From an uncultured Romboutsia sp. (GTDB lineage: Bacteria > Bacillota > Clostridia > Peptostreptococcales > Peptostreptococcaceae), in contig CAJFPU010000006.1 of NCBI GenBank assembly GCA_904418825.1, positions 1 through 43,817 on the forward strand: a stretch of 43,817 nucleotides of DNA. The letters run 5' to 3'. A program made the position numbers and the translations under genes. Shown in pieces: positions 1 to 8,466 of the stretch. The notes beneath the pieces are model-generated. The model had not been told where the DNA came from, searched no databases, and saw only the letters and a program-made list of their open reading frames with translations. Every line of letters begins with the position of its first letter. The first letter of the stretch is position 1.

Positions 1-73
1 AAGCTAAATTAAAAAATATGACACCTGTAGAATACAGGTGCCATACGATTGTTTAGAGGGTCTTTTATTAAAC

Positions 74-98
74 TGTCTACTTTTTAGGTATCAGTTCA
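74..98. mobile_element. IS3-family (IS150-like) terminal inverted repeat, remnant
   Basis: The 25 bp at this position, read on the minus strand, begin TGAACTGATACC and end AAAAGTAGACA. This is the layout of IS150-group IS3 terminal inverted repeats (TGAACTG...AAAAGTTAGACA type). The element would extend to the left, out of the window, so no transposase or partner end is visible. A small hairpin (CACCTGT/ACAGGTG, 23-41) lies inside the presumed element. Family recognition is from memory of the consensus and was not searched. Confidence 0.5.
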
Positions 99-158
99 TA
101 ATGAATAGTCCTCTTTTTTATTAAAAAATAAAATTTTAATTAAATAGATATTAAATTT

Positions 159-536
159 TTATATAAAATAATGCACAAATAAAGATAATAAAAGTAAATA
201 AGAAAGAATATTTAATATAAAATTAGTATTAGAATTTTTAGAACTAAAGAAGGTAAATTTAAAAATAAGTATTAATATAAATAAAACTATATACCCTGAA
301 TTAAAAATACTAGTATAAATAAATATGAATATTACATGAAGTAGAGAAAAAATTAAAGCTAATATTAATAATAAAAGATTGTATTTTGAGAATATAGGTA
401 ATAGTTTATTTATAAATTTTCTAAAAGACTTGTTTTCAAAATAATAATAAATATTTCTAAGTATATACATAGATAAATAAAGACATATAAAAATTGAGGC
501 TACAATACCAAACAATAAACTATAGTTTTTAATCAT
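159..536 (-). CDS. Small four-helix membrane protein, unknown function
   Basis: This is a 125-residue, strongly hydrophobic protein with four predicted membrane segments (about 7-27, 53-76, 81-97 and 107-124). A basic loop lies between helices 1 and 2. A GGAGG ribosome binding site (546-550 on the plus strand, complemented) precedes the ATG at good spacing, which supports a real gene. I recognise no family. It is transcribed away from the LytM peptidase gene, and the end of an IS element lies just downstream. It could be a membrane accessory or small stress protein; no function is assigned. Confidence 0.65.
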   Translation of the reverse strand: MIKNYSLLFGIVASIFICLYLSMYILRNIYYYFENKSFRKFINKLLPIFSKYNLLLLILALIFSLLHVIFIFIYTSIFNSGYIVLFILILIFKFTFFSSKNSNTNFILNILSYLLLLSLFVHYFI

Positions 537-686
537 TATAAAACCTCCATAAATATATTTTTAGAAATAAAAGTATACTAATAATATATAATATTTAAAC
601 TTAAATAATATGTTAGCATAAAATATGTAATAAATTTAAAAAGATATGTCAATATTAATGAATAGTTAAAAAAGGAGTGGAAATAT

Positions 687-1499
687 ATGAAAAAATATAT
701 AAAGTTTATTGTAATATTTACAAATTTAATCTTAAGTCTATACACATATCAAAAAGGATATTTTAATGTAGATGCTATTGAATTAGAAAATAAAATCGAC
801 TTATTAATTGAAAATCAAAATGTTCAAAAAGAATTAAATTTTCAAATTGAAGAAATACAAAATGAAATAAATTTAATTAATGAAAATATAAATAATGATA
901 ACAATCAAGAAGAAGTTGTAACGGTAAGTTTCATACAAATAGATAAAGTATCAAAAGAACAGATAAAAGAAATAGAATTAGAGAATTTAGAACAAAAGAA
1001 ATCTGAATTAGATTCTAAATTACAAAATTATATTATAGAAGGTGTTAAATTAGAAAAGCAAATAGTAGAAGAAAAAAAGGAAGAACTTAGTTTAAATAAT
1101 ACTGAATATTTAAAAGGTGTATGGCCTATTGAATCATATAAACAAATAAGTTCTTATTTTGGAGAAAGAATTCATCCGATAACAGGTAAACAAAGTTTTC
1201 ATAAAGGTATAGATATACCAGCACCACAAGATACAGACATTATATCTTGTGATGATGGCATAGTTTCATTTTCTGGAGTAATGAACGGATATGGTAATGT
1301 AATTAAAATAAAACATTTTGATGGAAAGGAAACTTTATACGCACATAATAATTTAAATATAGTAAAAGAAGGAGATATAGTCAAAGTTGGACAGGTTATT
1401 GCAAAAGTAGGTACAACTGGAAATTCAACAGGAAATCACTTACATTTTGAAACTATAATAAATAATGAAAATATAAACCCAATAAATGTTGTAAATTAG
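687..1499 (+). CDS. M23 (LytM) family peptidase with coiled coil
   Basis: A 270-residue membrane-anchored or secreted peptidoglycan endopeptidase. Residues 1-22 are a signal or anchor segment, and about 30-135 are charged, heptad-rich coiled coil. The LytM domain covers about 155-268. The zinc and catalytic residues are intact: H172 and D176 (HKGID), H220 (YAH), and H251/H253 (HLHFE). The family cleaves peptide cross-links in the cell wall. The architecture (TM, coiled coil, LytM) matches divisome or sporulation factors such as EnvC- or SpoIIQ-like proteins. However, all metal ligands are present, so this one should be catalytically active. A GGAG site about ten bases upstream supports the ATG. 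It appears monocistronic. Confidence 0.9.
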   Translation: MKKYIKFIVIFTNLILSLYTYQKGYFNVDAIELENKIDLLIENQNVQKELNFQIEEIQNEINLINENINNDNNQEEVVTVSFIQIDKVSKEQIKEIELENLEQKKSELDSKLQNYIIEGVKLEKQIVEEKKEELSLNNTEYLKGVWPIESYKQISSYFGERIHPITGKQSFHKGIDIPAPQDTDIISCDDGIVSFSGVMNGYGNVIKIKHFDGKETLYAHNNLNIVKEGDIVKVGQVIAKVGTTGNSTGNHLHFETIINNENINPINVVN

Positions 1500-1751
1500 A
1501 TTTAAGATTTAAAAATTACATATTACAGAAAAGATTTTGTATTTACAAAATAAAGTTTAAGAGAGTGTATACTTATAAGAGCATTTTTAATATATAAATC
1601 TTTCTCAGTATAGTATTTTGATAGTAAAATGTATATAGTTTCTAAATTGATATCTAAATTAAATCATAATATATAAGATGAAAAAATATAAAACAAAAGA
1701 TATCAATAGATTGTATGGTAATATAAAAATAATATAAAGATATGAATAAAT

Positions 1752-1772
1752 AACAAGAGCTTAGCTCTTGTT
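1752..1772 (-). terminator. Hairpin at the end of the glycosyltransferase gene
   Basis: A 9-bp perfect inverted repeat (AACAAGAGC / GCTCTTGTT) has the stop codon of the minus-strand glycosyltransferase gene in its loop. Only a weak T-rich tract follows, so termination is likely but not certain. Confidence 0.5.
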
Positions 1773-2882
1773 ATTTATTATTTCAGAAATATATTCACAA
1801 ATTTTATCTGGATGTATTGATTTTTTAAATTTATGCATATTATCTTTCATAAAAGTTATTAATGGTTCAAATTCTTTATCAACTATTTTATAAAATATAT
1901 TTTCTAAATCATTTTCATCATTATAAATTAATCCAATTCCTTTATCGATTATAAATTTAGCGTTTTCTATTTCTTGGCCTACTTTAGGGGATCTCACTAT
2001 AACAGGAGTATTAGCATATATAGCTTCAAATAAAGTAGCACCTCCAGGTTTTGTTATTATTAAATCACTTTCCTCTAATAATTCATGCATATTATTTACA
2101 AATCCTAAAACTTTAATATTATTAAGTGGCTTTTTTTCTGTAAGATTATTATATAATTTAGAGTTACTACCTGTAACTATTGTAATTTCTAAATTTTCCT
2201 TATAATTTCCAATAAAATTATCTATCCAATATATAAATTCTTCACTTACATCAAATAAACCTCTACCTCCTCCAAGCAATAATAATTTATACTTTCCCGG
2301 AGTAATATCTTTGCTATTGACATTAAAACTCTTACTGATTGGTACACCAGTTACTTTAATTTTATCAGGATGTATACCTTTTTGAACAAATCTATTTTTT
2401 ATTTCACAAGAAGGAACAAAGTACATATCTGTATTAGGATAAACCCATTCTAAGCTATCTACAACATCAGTTATAACTGTTAATGTAGGAATATTTATAT
2501 GGCTATACTTTTCTTTAAAATTATAAACACAAGCAGCAGCAAGTGGAAAAGTAGAGATAATTAAATCAGGATTAACTTTAAGTATGTATTCTATAAGTTT
2601 AGGTGTATACAATTTATGTGCTATATCATGTCTAGGATCGAAAGATTTTTTTAAATAATAATAGTAATTATATAATCCAGGTGTATACTTAGTATTATTT
2701 TCATAGAGTTTAATCATAGGCTTATTCATAATCGGTAAGCTTGCATCTATAAAATTTTCAATAAGTATATTTGAATCACTATATATTTCAAGAATATAAT
2801 CTTTTATAGCTTTTGCAGCACTTATATGACCTGCTCCAAATTGAGCTGTAAGAATTAGTATTGTTTTATTATCAGTGCTCAT
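1761..2882 (-). CDS. MGDG synthase / UgtP-type glycosyltransferase
   Basis: A 373-residue GT-B glycosyltransferase of the MGDG-synthase/MurG superfamily. The N-terminal motif AQFGAGH (13-19) is the diagnostic MGDG-synthase loop. GGGRG (204-208) starts the donor-binding Rossmann half, and KPGGATLFEA (278-287) is the UDP-sugar-binding signature shared with MurG and UgtP. Family members transfer glucose or galactose to diacylglycerol at the inner membrane leaflet, making glycolipids and lipoteichoic-acid anchors. Length fits the family (about 370-390). Acceptor and sugar specificity cannot be read. It is divergent from the YjiH-type gene. Confidence 0.87.
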   Translation of the reverse strand: MSTDNKTILILTAQFGAGHISAAKAIKDYILEIYSDSNILIENFIDASLPIMNKPMIKLYENNTKYTPGLYNYYYYLKKSFDPRHDIAHKLYTPKLIEYILKVNPDLIISTFPLAAACVYNFKEKYSHINIPTLTVITDVVDSLEWVYPNTDMYFVPSCEIKNRFVQKGIHPDKIKVTGVPISKSFNVNSKDITPGKYKLLLLGGGRGLFDVSEEFIYWIDNFIGNYKENLEITIVTGSNSKLYNNLTEKKPLNNIKVLGFVNNMHELLEESDLIITKPGGATLFEAIYANTPVIVRSPKVGQEIENAKFIIDKGIGLIYNDENDLENIFYKIVDKEFEPLITFMKDNMHKFKKSIHPDKICEYISEIINNKS

Positions 2883-3025
2883 TTACCATTCTCCTTAAAT
2901 TTTCAAATATATTAATTATAGTATTATACATCTATAGAATATTTTAAGCAATAGTAATAAAAGTTATTATTAAAATGAAGGAAATATTTATTTAAGGTTG
3001 AAAAATATATTAAGAGGTGGAGTAC

Positions 3026-4348
3026 ATGGAAAATATATCCGATAAAGTTGAGCCGAACAATGTAAATTATTTTTTTGAGGTAGTTAAAATTATAATATAT
3101 TCAATAATAGGAATAACAGTTTTTTTTATACCTGTAACTATAGATAATAATACAAAAACTATACTTCATCATATTGCATATAAACTACAGGTAAATTATA
3201 GAGAATTGTTACAAGTATGTACAATAATATATATGATAATAGGGGTTATAAAATCAATATTATTAAACAATGAAAAGAATTTAAAACAAATATATTCATA
3301 TTTTAGTGGGTTTAGTATATTAATAGTGATAAATATATTTTATGATAAATACTCAATAGTATTATTAGATGATAATATATCTTTAATATTAGAAGAAACT
3401 ATATTGAATTTAATTACTTTGTTGCCATTAAGTGCTATATTCATGCCATTTATATTAGATTTTGCTCTTTTAGATATAGTAGAAGGATATTGCCATAAAT
3501 TAATGAAAAAGTTATTTAATTTAAGTGGAAAAAGTGCATTAAATATAAGTATGTATATATTTAATGATTGTTTTTGTGGTTACTTCATGACTAACTTATT
3601 ATATAAAAGAGGTAGAATAAGACAAAAAGAAGCGTGCATTATATTATTAAATTTTTCTATATCTTCAATTCCGATTAGTAACTATATAGCAGAAGAACTT
3701 AATATAAATAAGATAAATTTTTTTATTTTATCTATATTTATACTAATTTTATCAAATACTGTATTATGTAGAATTTATCCAATAAATAATAAGAAACAAT
3801 CATATTATATAAAAACTACGTATAAAGAATCATATTTTAAAAATGATAAATTAATCAATTCTATAAAAAAACATATTCATAATAAAGAAAATATAAATAT
3901 ATTTAAATCTATAATAAGTAATTTTGAAGAATCGATACATATAACAATAAATTTGATTCCTAACTTAGTTTTAATAATGTATTTAGGAAATATAATAATA
4001 AATAATACCAATATTGTACATAACATAGCTAATATATTTTGTTCTATTTTAGAAGTATTAAAATTTAATAATATAAATGAAATAAGTATATTTATAGTAA
4101 ATGGATTTTTTAATGATATGACAGCAATAGAATTATTGAACAAGAATATATCATATACTAGTAAATTAATAATTGGGATAATATGTATATTAAAATGTAC
4201 AAGTATAACTAGTAATATTTTATACTTAGAAAATAGTAATATTCCAATAAGCAAAGTTGAAATTTTAATATCATATATATTAAGAGTGATATTAATTCTA
4301 TTTATATCATATATGATATTTTATTTATATAATATATACACTATTTAA
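3026..4348 (+). CDS. Divergent YjiH-like GATE-domain membrane transporter
   Basis: A polytopic protein of 440 residues. The start is placed at the ATG at 3026, five bases after AGAGGTGG, rather than at the in-frame GTG at 3017 that lies inside this site. It aligns by eye over its length with the YjiH-family protein encoded at 14930-16306. Shared landmarks are LLPL..IF.PF..DFALLD, KLFNLSGKSAL, KEACII, S..ISNYIAEEL and the RIYPI segment. The conserved GDGTLG stretch of the other copy is NDCFCG here. The family carries the nucleoside-recognition 'gate' fold and has poorly known substrates. The M42 peptidase gene starts 17 bases downstream, suggesting an operon and a peptide or amino-acid substrate (inference). 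No leader riboswitch is seen. Confidence 0.75.
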   Translation: MENISDKVEPNNVNYFFEVVKIIIYSIIGITVFFIPVTIDNNTKTILHHIAYKLQVNYRELLQVCTIIYMIIGVIKSILLNNEKNLKQIYSYFSGFSILIVINIFYDKYSIVLLDDNISLILEETILNLITLLPLSAIFMPFILDFALLDIVEGYCHKLMKKLFNLSGKSALNISMYIFNDCFCGYFMTNLLYKRGRIRQKEACIILLNFSISSIPISNYIAEELNINKINFFILSIFILILSNTVLCRIYPINNKKQSYYIKTTYKESYFKNDKLINSIKKHIHNKENINIFKSIISNFEESIHITINLIPNLVLIMYLGNIIINNTNIVHNIANIFCSILEVLKFNNINEISIFIVNGFFNDMTAIELLNKNISYTSKLIIGIICILKCTSITSNILYLENSNIPISKVEILISYILRVILILFISYMIFYLYNIYTI

Positions 4349-4365
4349 AAATAAGGGAGGATAAT

Positions 4366-5397
4366 ATGGAAAATAATTATTTTAATATAAAACAAATACA
4401 AGAAATTTTAAATATTCCAAGTCCAACTGGATATACAACAGATATGTTAAATTATATAAAAAATGAATTAAATAATATAAATATAGATTATAAAATATCT
4501 AATAAAGGAGCATTGCTTGCAAATATTGAGGGAAAAAACGTTAATAAAAGTATAACATTTGCTGCACATATAGATACACTAGGTGCAATGATATCAAAAA
4601 TAAAGCCTAATTCTCGTTTAGCTATAACTCAAATTGGTGAATATATAATGAATTCAGTAGAAGGAGAGAATCTAATTATTCATACTAGAGATGGTAAAAA
4701 ATATGAAGGAACTTTACAAACTATAAAACCATCTATTCATATTGATGGAAAGGATGCTAAATATTTAAAAAGAGATTGTGAAAATTATGAAATAGTAATA
4801 GATGAACAAATAAATAATCCTCAAGACATATATAACTTAGGAATAAATGTAGGTGATATAGTATCATTTGATACTAGAACAAGAGTAACTAAATCAGGTT
4901 TTATAAAATCAAGGTATTTAGATAATAAGGCATCTGTATCAGCTATATTAAATGTTATAAGATATATAAAATTAAATAATATAGAACCTAAATATAATAT
5001 AAATTTTTTATTTAGTAATTATGAAGAGGTTGGCCATGGAGCTTCAAGTTTTATTCCAGAAAATACAGCTGAATTCATAGCAGTAGACATGGGATGTCCA
5101 GGTGAAAATCAAAATTCATCTGAATATGGAGTTTGTATATGCACAAAAGATTCAAATGGACCTTATGATTATGATCTAATAAATAAACTTGTAAATATAT
5201 GTGAGGAAAATAATATTAAGTATAAATTAGATATATATCCAAACTATGGTTCAGATGCAACTTCAGCATTAAAATCAGGAATAGATGCTAAGTTTGCTTT
5301 AATTGGACCAGGTATTTTTGCGTCACATGGATATGAAAGAACACATATAAGTTCTATAGTAGAGACTGAAAAATTAATAATAAATTATATAAAATAA
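4366..5397 (+). CDS. M42 family metallo-aminopeptidase
   Basis: A 343-residue cytosolic dinuclear-metal aminopeptidase of the M42 (FrvX/PepA/TET) family. The expected ligands are present in order: H68 with D70 (AAHID), D186 (RYLDNKA), the catalytic pair E220-E221 (NYEEVGHGA), D241 (AVDMG) and H321 (FASHGYERTH). The insertion between H68 and D186 is the PDZ-like dimerisation domain that lets the family form dodecamers. It would trim short peptides. The GGGAGG site fits the ATG. It is closely spaced behind the YjiH-like gene and ends at a strong terminator, so the two probably form one transcript for peptide use. Confidence 0.92.
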   Translation: MENNYFNIKQIQEILNIPSPTGYTTDMLNYIKNELNNINIDYKISNKGALLANIEGKNVNKSITFAAHIDTLGAMISKIKPNSRLAITQIGEYIMNSVEGENLIIHTRDGKKYEGTLQTIKPSIHIDGKDAKYLKRDCENYEIVIDEQINNPQDIYNLGINVGDIVSFDTRTRVTKSGFIKSRYLDNKASVSAILNVIRYIKLNNIEPKYNINFLFSNYEEVGHGASSFIPENTAEFIAVDMGCPGENQNSSEYGVCICTKDSNGPYDYDLINKLVNICEENNIKYKLDIYPNYGSDATSALKSGIDAKFALIGPGIFASHGYERTHISSIVETEKLIINYIK

Positions 5398-5411
5398 ATA
5401 TAAATATAAAG

Positions 5412-5445
5412 AATGTTATCATAAATTAATGATAACATTTTTTAT
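5412..5445 (+). terminator. Rho-independent terminator after M42 peptidase
   Basis: An 11-bp perfect stem (AATGTTATCAT / ATGATAACATT) is followed directly by a T run. Confidence 0.85.
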
Positions 5446-5513
5446 ATTTATTTGAATTTTTTAATATGGTATATATTTTAGAAAATAATATTTATTAAAT
5501 AATTAATATAGTA

Positions 5514-5541
5514 ACCACATTTATATTTAAGCATATAATTA
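5514..5541 (+). promoter_or_regulatory. Possible sporulation (sigma-K/E type) promoter
   Basis: ACC/ACA at 5514-5518 is followed by CATATAATTA at 5532-5541, resembling the AC...CATAnnnTA layout of mother-cell sigma factors. The spacing is slightly short for the ACA triplet. It precedes the Cys-rich coiled-coil gene. This is weak evidence in DNA this AT-rich. Confidence 0.25.
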
Positions 5542-5605
5542 TATTAGGTAACATAAGGTTTTTCTTATGGGGGAAAAAATACATCAAAAGGAGTTTTGAC
5601 TTATT

Positions 5606-6862
5606 ATGAAAAAGAAAAAAAAATCATCATGCTCATGTATACCTCAACAGGGTGTTTGTAATGATTCAATAGTAGAATCTTGCAAAGTAAATAAAACATG
5701 TAAGCCTGTTAATAATTGTAAAAAAACTATGAAAAAATATATAGAACCTATATGTAATGATTGTGAAGTAAAATTTGTGGATACATGCTCAGATTTAGCT
5801 TCTAAAGCTGAAGAGTTATTTGAAAAAGCATTAGAACATCAAAACATAGCGGAAGAAGCACTAGAACAAGCAAAAAAATATGAAAAAGAAGCAAAAATAT
5901 TAGAATCAGATGCACAAAACTTAATGAATAAAGCTAAAAATACAGAAAAAGAATCTAAAGCAGCAAAATGCAAAGCTGAACAGTTATTAGAAAAATCAGA
6001 AAATCTTTGCCAAGAAGCTAAATGTTTATATAAACAAGCTGAAGTAGCACAAGTTCAAGCTCAAGAAAATTGTGAACAAGCTAAATGTTTATATGAAAAA
6101 GCTCAAGTTTATAATGAAAAAGCTAAAGAACTATATTCTCAAGCTATTAAATGTGATGAAAAAGCGTTAAAATGTTATAAAAATGCTGGAGAAAAAATAA
6201 AAGAATATGAATTAAAATCTAACAAATGTGAAGAAATGATTAATAAATGTAACATGAAATTAAATGAATGTAGTTACAAGGAAACAAAATGTAATGATAC
6301 AATGAAAAACCATGTAAAAATGGATAAATGTAAACCAAATTGTAATAAAGATTATGAAGAATATAATTGTGGATGTAACTATAGTAATAAATTAAAATAT
6401 AATAAATGTGAAGAAATGACTAATGAATGTAATTACAATGAAACAAAATGTAATAATACAATGTATAAGTATGTAAAAATGGATAAATGTAAACCAAGTT
6501 GTAATAAAGATTATAAAGAATATAACTATGGATGCAATTATGACAATAAAAAACAAAATAAAACAAAATACAATATGAATAATATGTGTAATATGAATAA
6601 CATGGAAAATGAAGATGAAATAATATATATAGATAATGAAGACTTATATATGGATAATTGTACAACTTATGTAAGTCCTATGTATGATATGTATCAAATG
6701 CAATATATGGGAGATTTTGCACAACAATATCCTACATTAGATATGCCGTATATGAATTGTTATATAGATCAATATCCAGATGTAAATGATATGTGGATGA
6801 ACTATTGTATGATGATGCAAAATATGATGCAAAGTATGAAGAAATCAAAAAAATTATATTAA
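5606..6862 (+). CDS. Cys-rich coiled-coil protein, probable spore surface protein
   Basis: A 418-residue protein with about 34 cysteines and no signal peptide or membrane segment. In order: a Lys/Ser/Cys-rich N-terminus (1-60); a long Ala/Glu/Lys coiled coil (about 65-200) with recurrent EKA, EQAK and QAKCLY units; two tandem Cys/Asn/Lys repeats (about 206-315) sharing NKCEEM, ETKCN, KMDKCKP and CNKDY; and a Met/Tyr-rich tail with MMMQNMMQ. The composition resembles Cys-rich coat and exosporium morphogens (for example CdeC in C. difficile), but I see no specific homology. AAGGAG precedes the ATG. A small CATAAG/CTTATG hairpin sits in the leader (5552-5569). Spore-surface assignment is inference. 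Confidence 0.7.
   Translation: MKKKKKSSCSCIPQQGVCNDSIVESCKVNKTCKPVNNCKKTMKKYIEPICNDCEVKFVDTCSDLASKAEELFEKALEHQNIAEEALEQAKKYEKEAKILESDAQNLMNKAKNTEKESKAAKCKAEQLLEKSENLCQEAKCLYKQAEVAQVQAQENCEQAKCLYEKAQVYNEKAKELYSQAIKCDEKALKCYKNAGEKIKEYELKSNKCEEMINKCNMKLNECSYKETKCNDTMKNHVKMDKCKPNCNKDYEEYNCGCNYSNKLKYNKCEEMTNECNYNETKCNNTMYKYVKMDKCKPSCNKDYKEYNYGCNYDNKKQNKTKYNMNNMCNMNNMENEDEIIYIDNEDLYMDNCTTYVSPMYDMYQMQYMGDFAQQYPTLDMPYMNCYIDQYPDVNDMWMNYCMMMQNMMQSMKKSKKLY
6221..6550 (+). repeat. Tandem in-frame duplication within the Cys-rich gene
   Basis: Two direct repeats start at 6221 and 6401 (180 bases apart), each beginning with NKCEEM and ending near CNY(S/D)NK. The second copy is shorter because a few codons (KCNMKL) are missing. 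Base identity is high in the KMDKCKP..CNKDY part, so the duplication is fairly recent or homogenised. Confidence 0.85.
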
Positions 6863-6865
6863 ATT

Positions 6866-6897
6866 AAAGAATGCCTACTACAGGCATTCTTTTTATT
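6866..6897 (+). terminator. Rho-independent terminator
   Basis: An 11-bp perfect stem (AAAGAATGCCT / AGGCATTCTTT) with a five-base loop and T-rich tail closes the Cys-rich gene. Confidence 0.9.
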
Positions 6898-6937
6898 TGT
6901 TATAAGTTATTTTTACATTTAAAAAAATCTTTAATGA

Positions 6938-7258
6938 CTACTTTAATAATTCTTTTTCTATTAATTTATAAAAATTTTCCATCATGCTATTAAATTCTTT
7001 TGTCTTTTGCATGTAATTTGATACTAGGGGTAAATTAAAAAAATCATTATAATCTCTATTTAATTGATTTAGTTTTTTAGAAGCATCTTCTAAAGTGTAG
7101 CTTGAATAGATATTATTTTTTTTATTAATATACATATCAAATTGTCTTTTTAAGTTTTTATTTTTATCTAATTCTAACTTACTTTTATTCATAGATTTAA
7201 ATTCATTTGTATTTTTTATAAATAATGCTACTTCTTTTGATAATTGATTTATATTCAT
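6938..7258 (-). CDS. YlbF/YmcA-like regulator
   Basis: A 106-residue, all-helical, highly charged protein with the layout of the YlbF/YmcA (Com_YlbF) family: an N-terminal helix (ELSKEVA..IKNT.EF), a central LKRQFDMY segment and a C-terminal helix with NFYKLIEKEL. In Bacillus, YlbF and YmcA act with YaaT on RNase Y and affect competence, sporulation and biofilm formation. Clostridial versions are less studied. The AAGGAGG site is strong, but its 5' part is locked in a 20-bp palindrome (see 7269-7311). Family assignment is by pattern, and the protein is shorter than Bacillus YlbF (about 149). Confidence 0.7.
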   Translation of the reverse strand: MNINQLSKEVALFIKNTNEFKSMNKSKLELDKNKNLKRQFDMYINKKNNIYSSYTLEDASKKLNQLNRDYNDFFNLPLVSNYMQKTKEFNSMMENFYKLIEKELLK

Positions 7259-7268
7259 ATAATATCCT

Positions 7269-7311
7269 CCTTAATACTATAAACTATATATTATAGTTTA
7301 TAGTATTAAGG
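7269..7311 (-). repeat. 20-bp perfect inverted repeat overlapping the ribosome binding site
   Basis: Arms at 7269-7288 and 7292-7311 are exact reverse complements with a three-base centre. In the ylbF-like mRNA the 3' arm ends with AAGG, the first half of the AAGGAGG Shine-Dalgarno. The element could be an RNA hairpin limiting ribosome entry or an operator for a dimeric repressor. Confidence 0.85.
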
Positions 7312-7442
7312 CTTGTAATAGACTAATAATTAAAATATAAAAAAATTTAATTAAATATTTATAAAAGTGTAGCAAAAATAATTAAAAACTAATAATATAT
7401 ATAGTATTAAATAAAGACTTAAAATAAAATATCATCGTGGAA

Positions 7443-7463
7443 AGGAGGCCTTTATGACCTCCT
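7443..7463 (-). terminator. Short hairpin at end of pyridoxamine kinase gene
   Basis: Six-base arms AGGAGG / CCTCCT enclose a nine-base loop and overlap the stop codon. A short T stretch follows on the minus strand. This is a weak terminator candidate. Confidence 0.4.
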
Positions 7464-8280
7464 AAATTTTGGTTAAATCACTTAAAAACTGTTCGAATAT
7501 TATTCCATCATTTCTATCACTATTAAACTTAGAAGTATATTTAACTACTTTATATATAAAATCAGTTGCAACATTAAGACAATATTCTAAATTAAATCCT
7601 CTACATATCATAGCACATACTATAGAGGTGAAAATATCTCCGGTTCCACTATAAGAGCAATTATTGTATTTTATAGAAGTAAAAAATATCTCTCCACTAA
7701 TTTTATCGTATGCTATATTTGAAATATTGCTTCCTTCTAATATTCCTGTTATTATAACTTTATCAGGTCCTAAATTAGAAATATCTTTAGCTATTTCAAC
7801 AATTTCACTACGACTAAAATCATGCTTTGTGATATCTCTTCCAGTTAAAAAGCATGCTTCTGTTAAGTTAGGAGTAGTTAAGTTAGATAATTTAACTAGT
7901 TCTTTGATTTTAAGACAAGATTCTTCATTGAATATAGGATATAATGATCCATTATCTCCAAGTATTGGATCTACAACAATAAAAGCTTTAGGATTTTCTT
8001 TTATAAATTTAGAAACAATATCTATTTGAGCAATAGATCCTAAAAATCCGCTATATATACAATCAAAATTTACATTTAAATCTTTCCATACTTTACAATA
8101 ATTATCCATTTCATTAGTTAAATCCAAAAAGCTAAACTTAGGATATCCTGTTTGACTAGAAAGTATAGATGTTGGAAATGGACAACATTGAATTTTTAAT
8201 GCTGATATTATAGGTAAAGCAACTGTCAATGAGCATCTGCCAATTCCTGATAAGTCATTTATTGCAGCTATTTTTTTCAA
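7462..8280 (-). CDS. Pyridoxamine/pyridoxal kinase
   Basis: A 272-residue ribokinase-fold kinase that phosphorylates B6 vitamers (pyridoxal, pyridoxamine, pyridoxine) for the PLP salvage pathway. Family landmarks: NDLSGIGRCSLT (8-19), the B6-binding N-terminus; DPILGDNG (104-111); TPNLTEA (136-142); and SGTGD (211-215) with the catalytic base D215 and anion hole. The start is a TTG with GGAGG twelve bases upstream, a little far. Length is normal (PdxK/PdxY about 280). A paralogous phosphomethylpyrimidine kinase role is less likely given the N-terminus. It appears monocistronic. Confidence 0.88.
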   Translation of the reverse strand: MKKIAAINDLSGIGRCSLTVALPIISALKIQCCPFPTSILSSQTGYPKFSFLDLTNEMDNYCKVWKDLNVNFDCIYSGFLGSIAQIDIVSKFIKENPKAFIVVDPILGDNGSLYPIFNEESCLKIKELVKLSNLTTPNLTEACFLTGRDITKHDFSRSEIVEIAKDISNLGPDKVIITGILEGSNISNIAYDKISGEIFFTSIKYNNCSYSGTGDIFTSIVCAMICRGFNLEYCLNVATDFIYKVVKYTSKFNSDRNDGIIFEQFLSDLTKI

Positions 8281-8466
8281 ACTTACGTAACACCTCCATA
8301 AATCTTAAAAAATTATATGTAATATATATATAATTATACAATATATATAAAAAAAATATAAAGTAAATGAAAAATAGTTATTTATTTTATAAATTTATTT
8401 GGACATAATAAATAAAAAAGAATTTATAATAATTAACTAATGTGCTATTTATCAGGAGGTGTGGTT

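Noticed and set aside
5552..5569. CATAAG/CTTATG hairpin considered as a riboswitch element
   Set aside because: Only six base pairs in AT-rich leader DNA and no wider conserved structure; mentioned with the gene only.
6221..6550. Direct repeats considered as a CRISPR array
   Set aside because: They are in-frame coding repeats of 150-180 bases with no spacers; no cas genes nearby.
7664..8029. 121-residue plus-strand frame inside the pyridoxamine kinase gene
   Set aside because: Fully antisense to a conserved enzyme, with no independent family signal.
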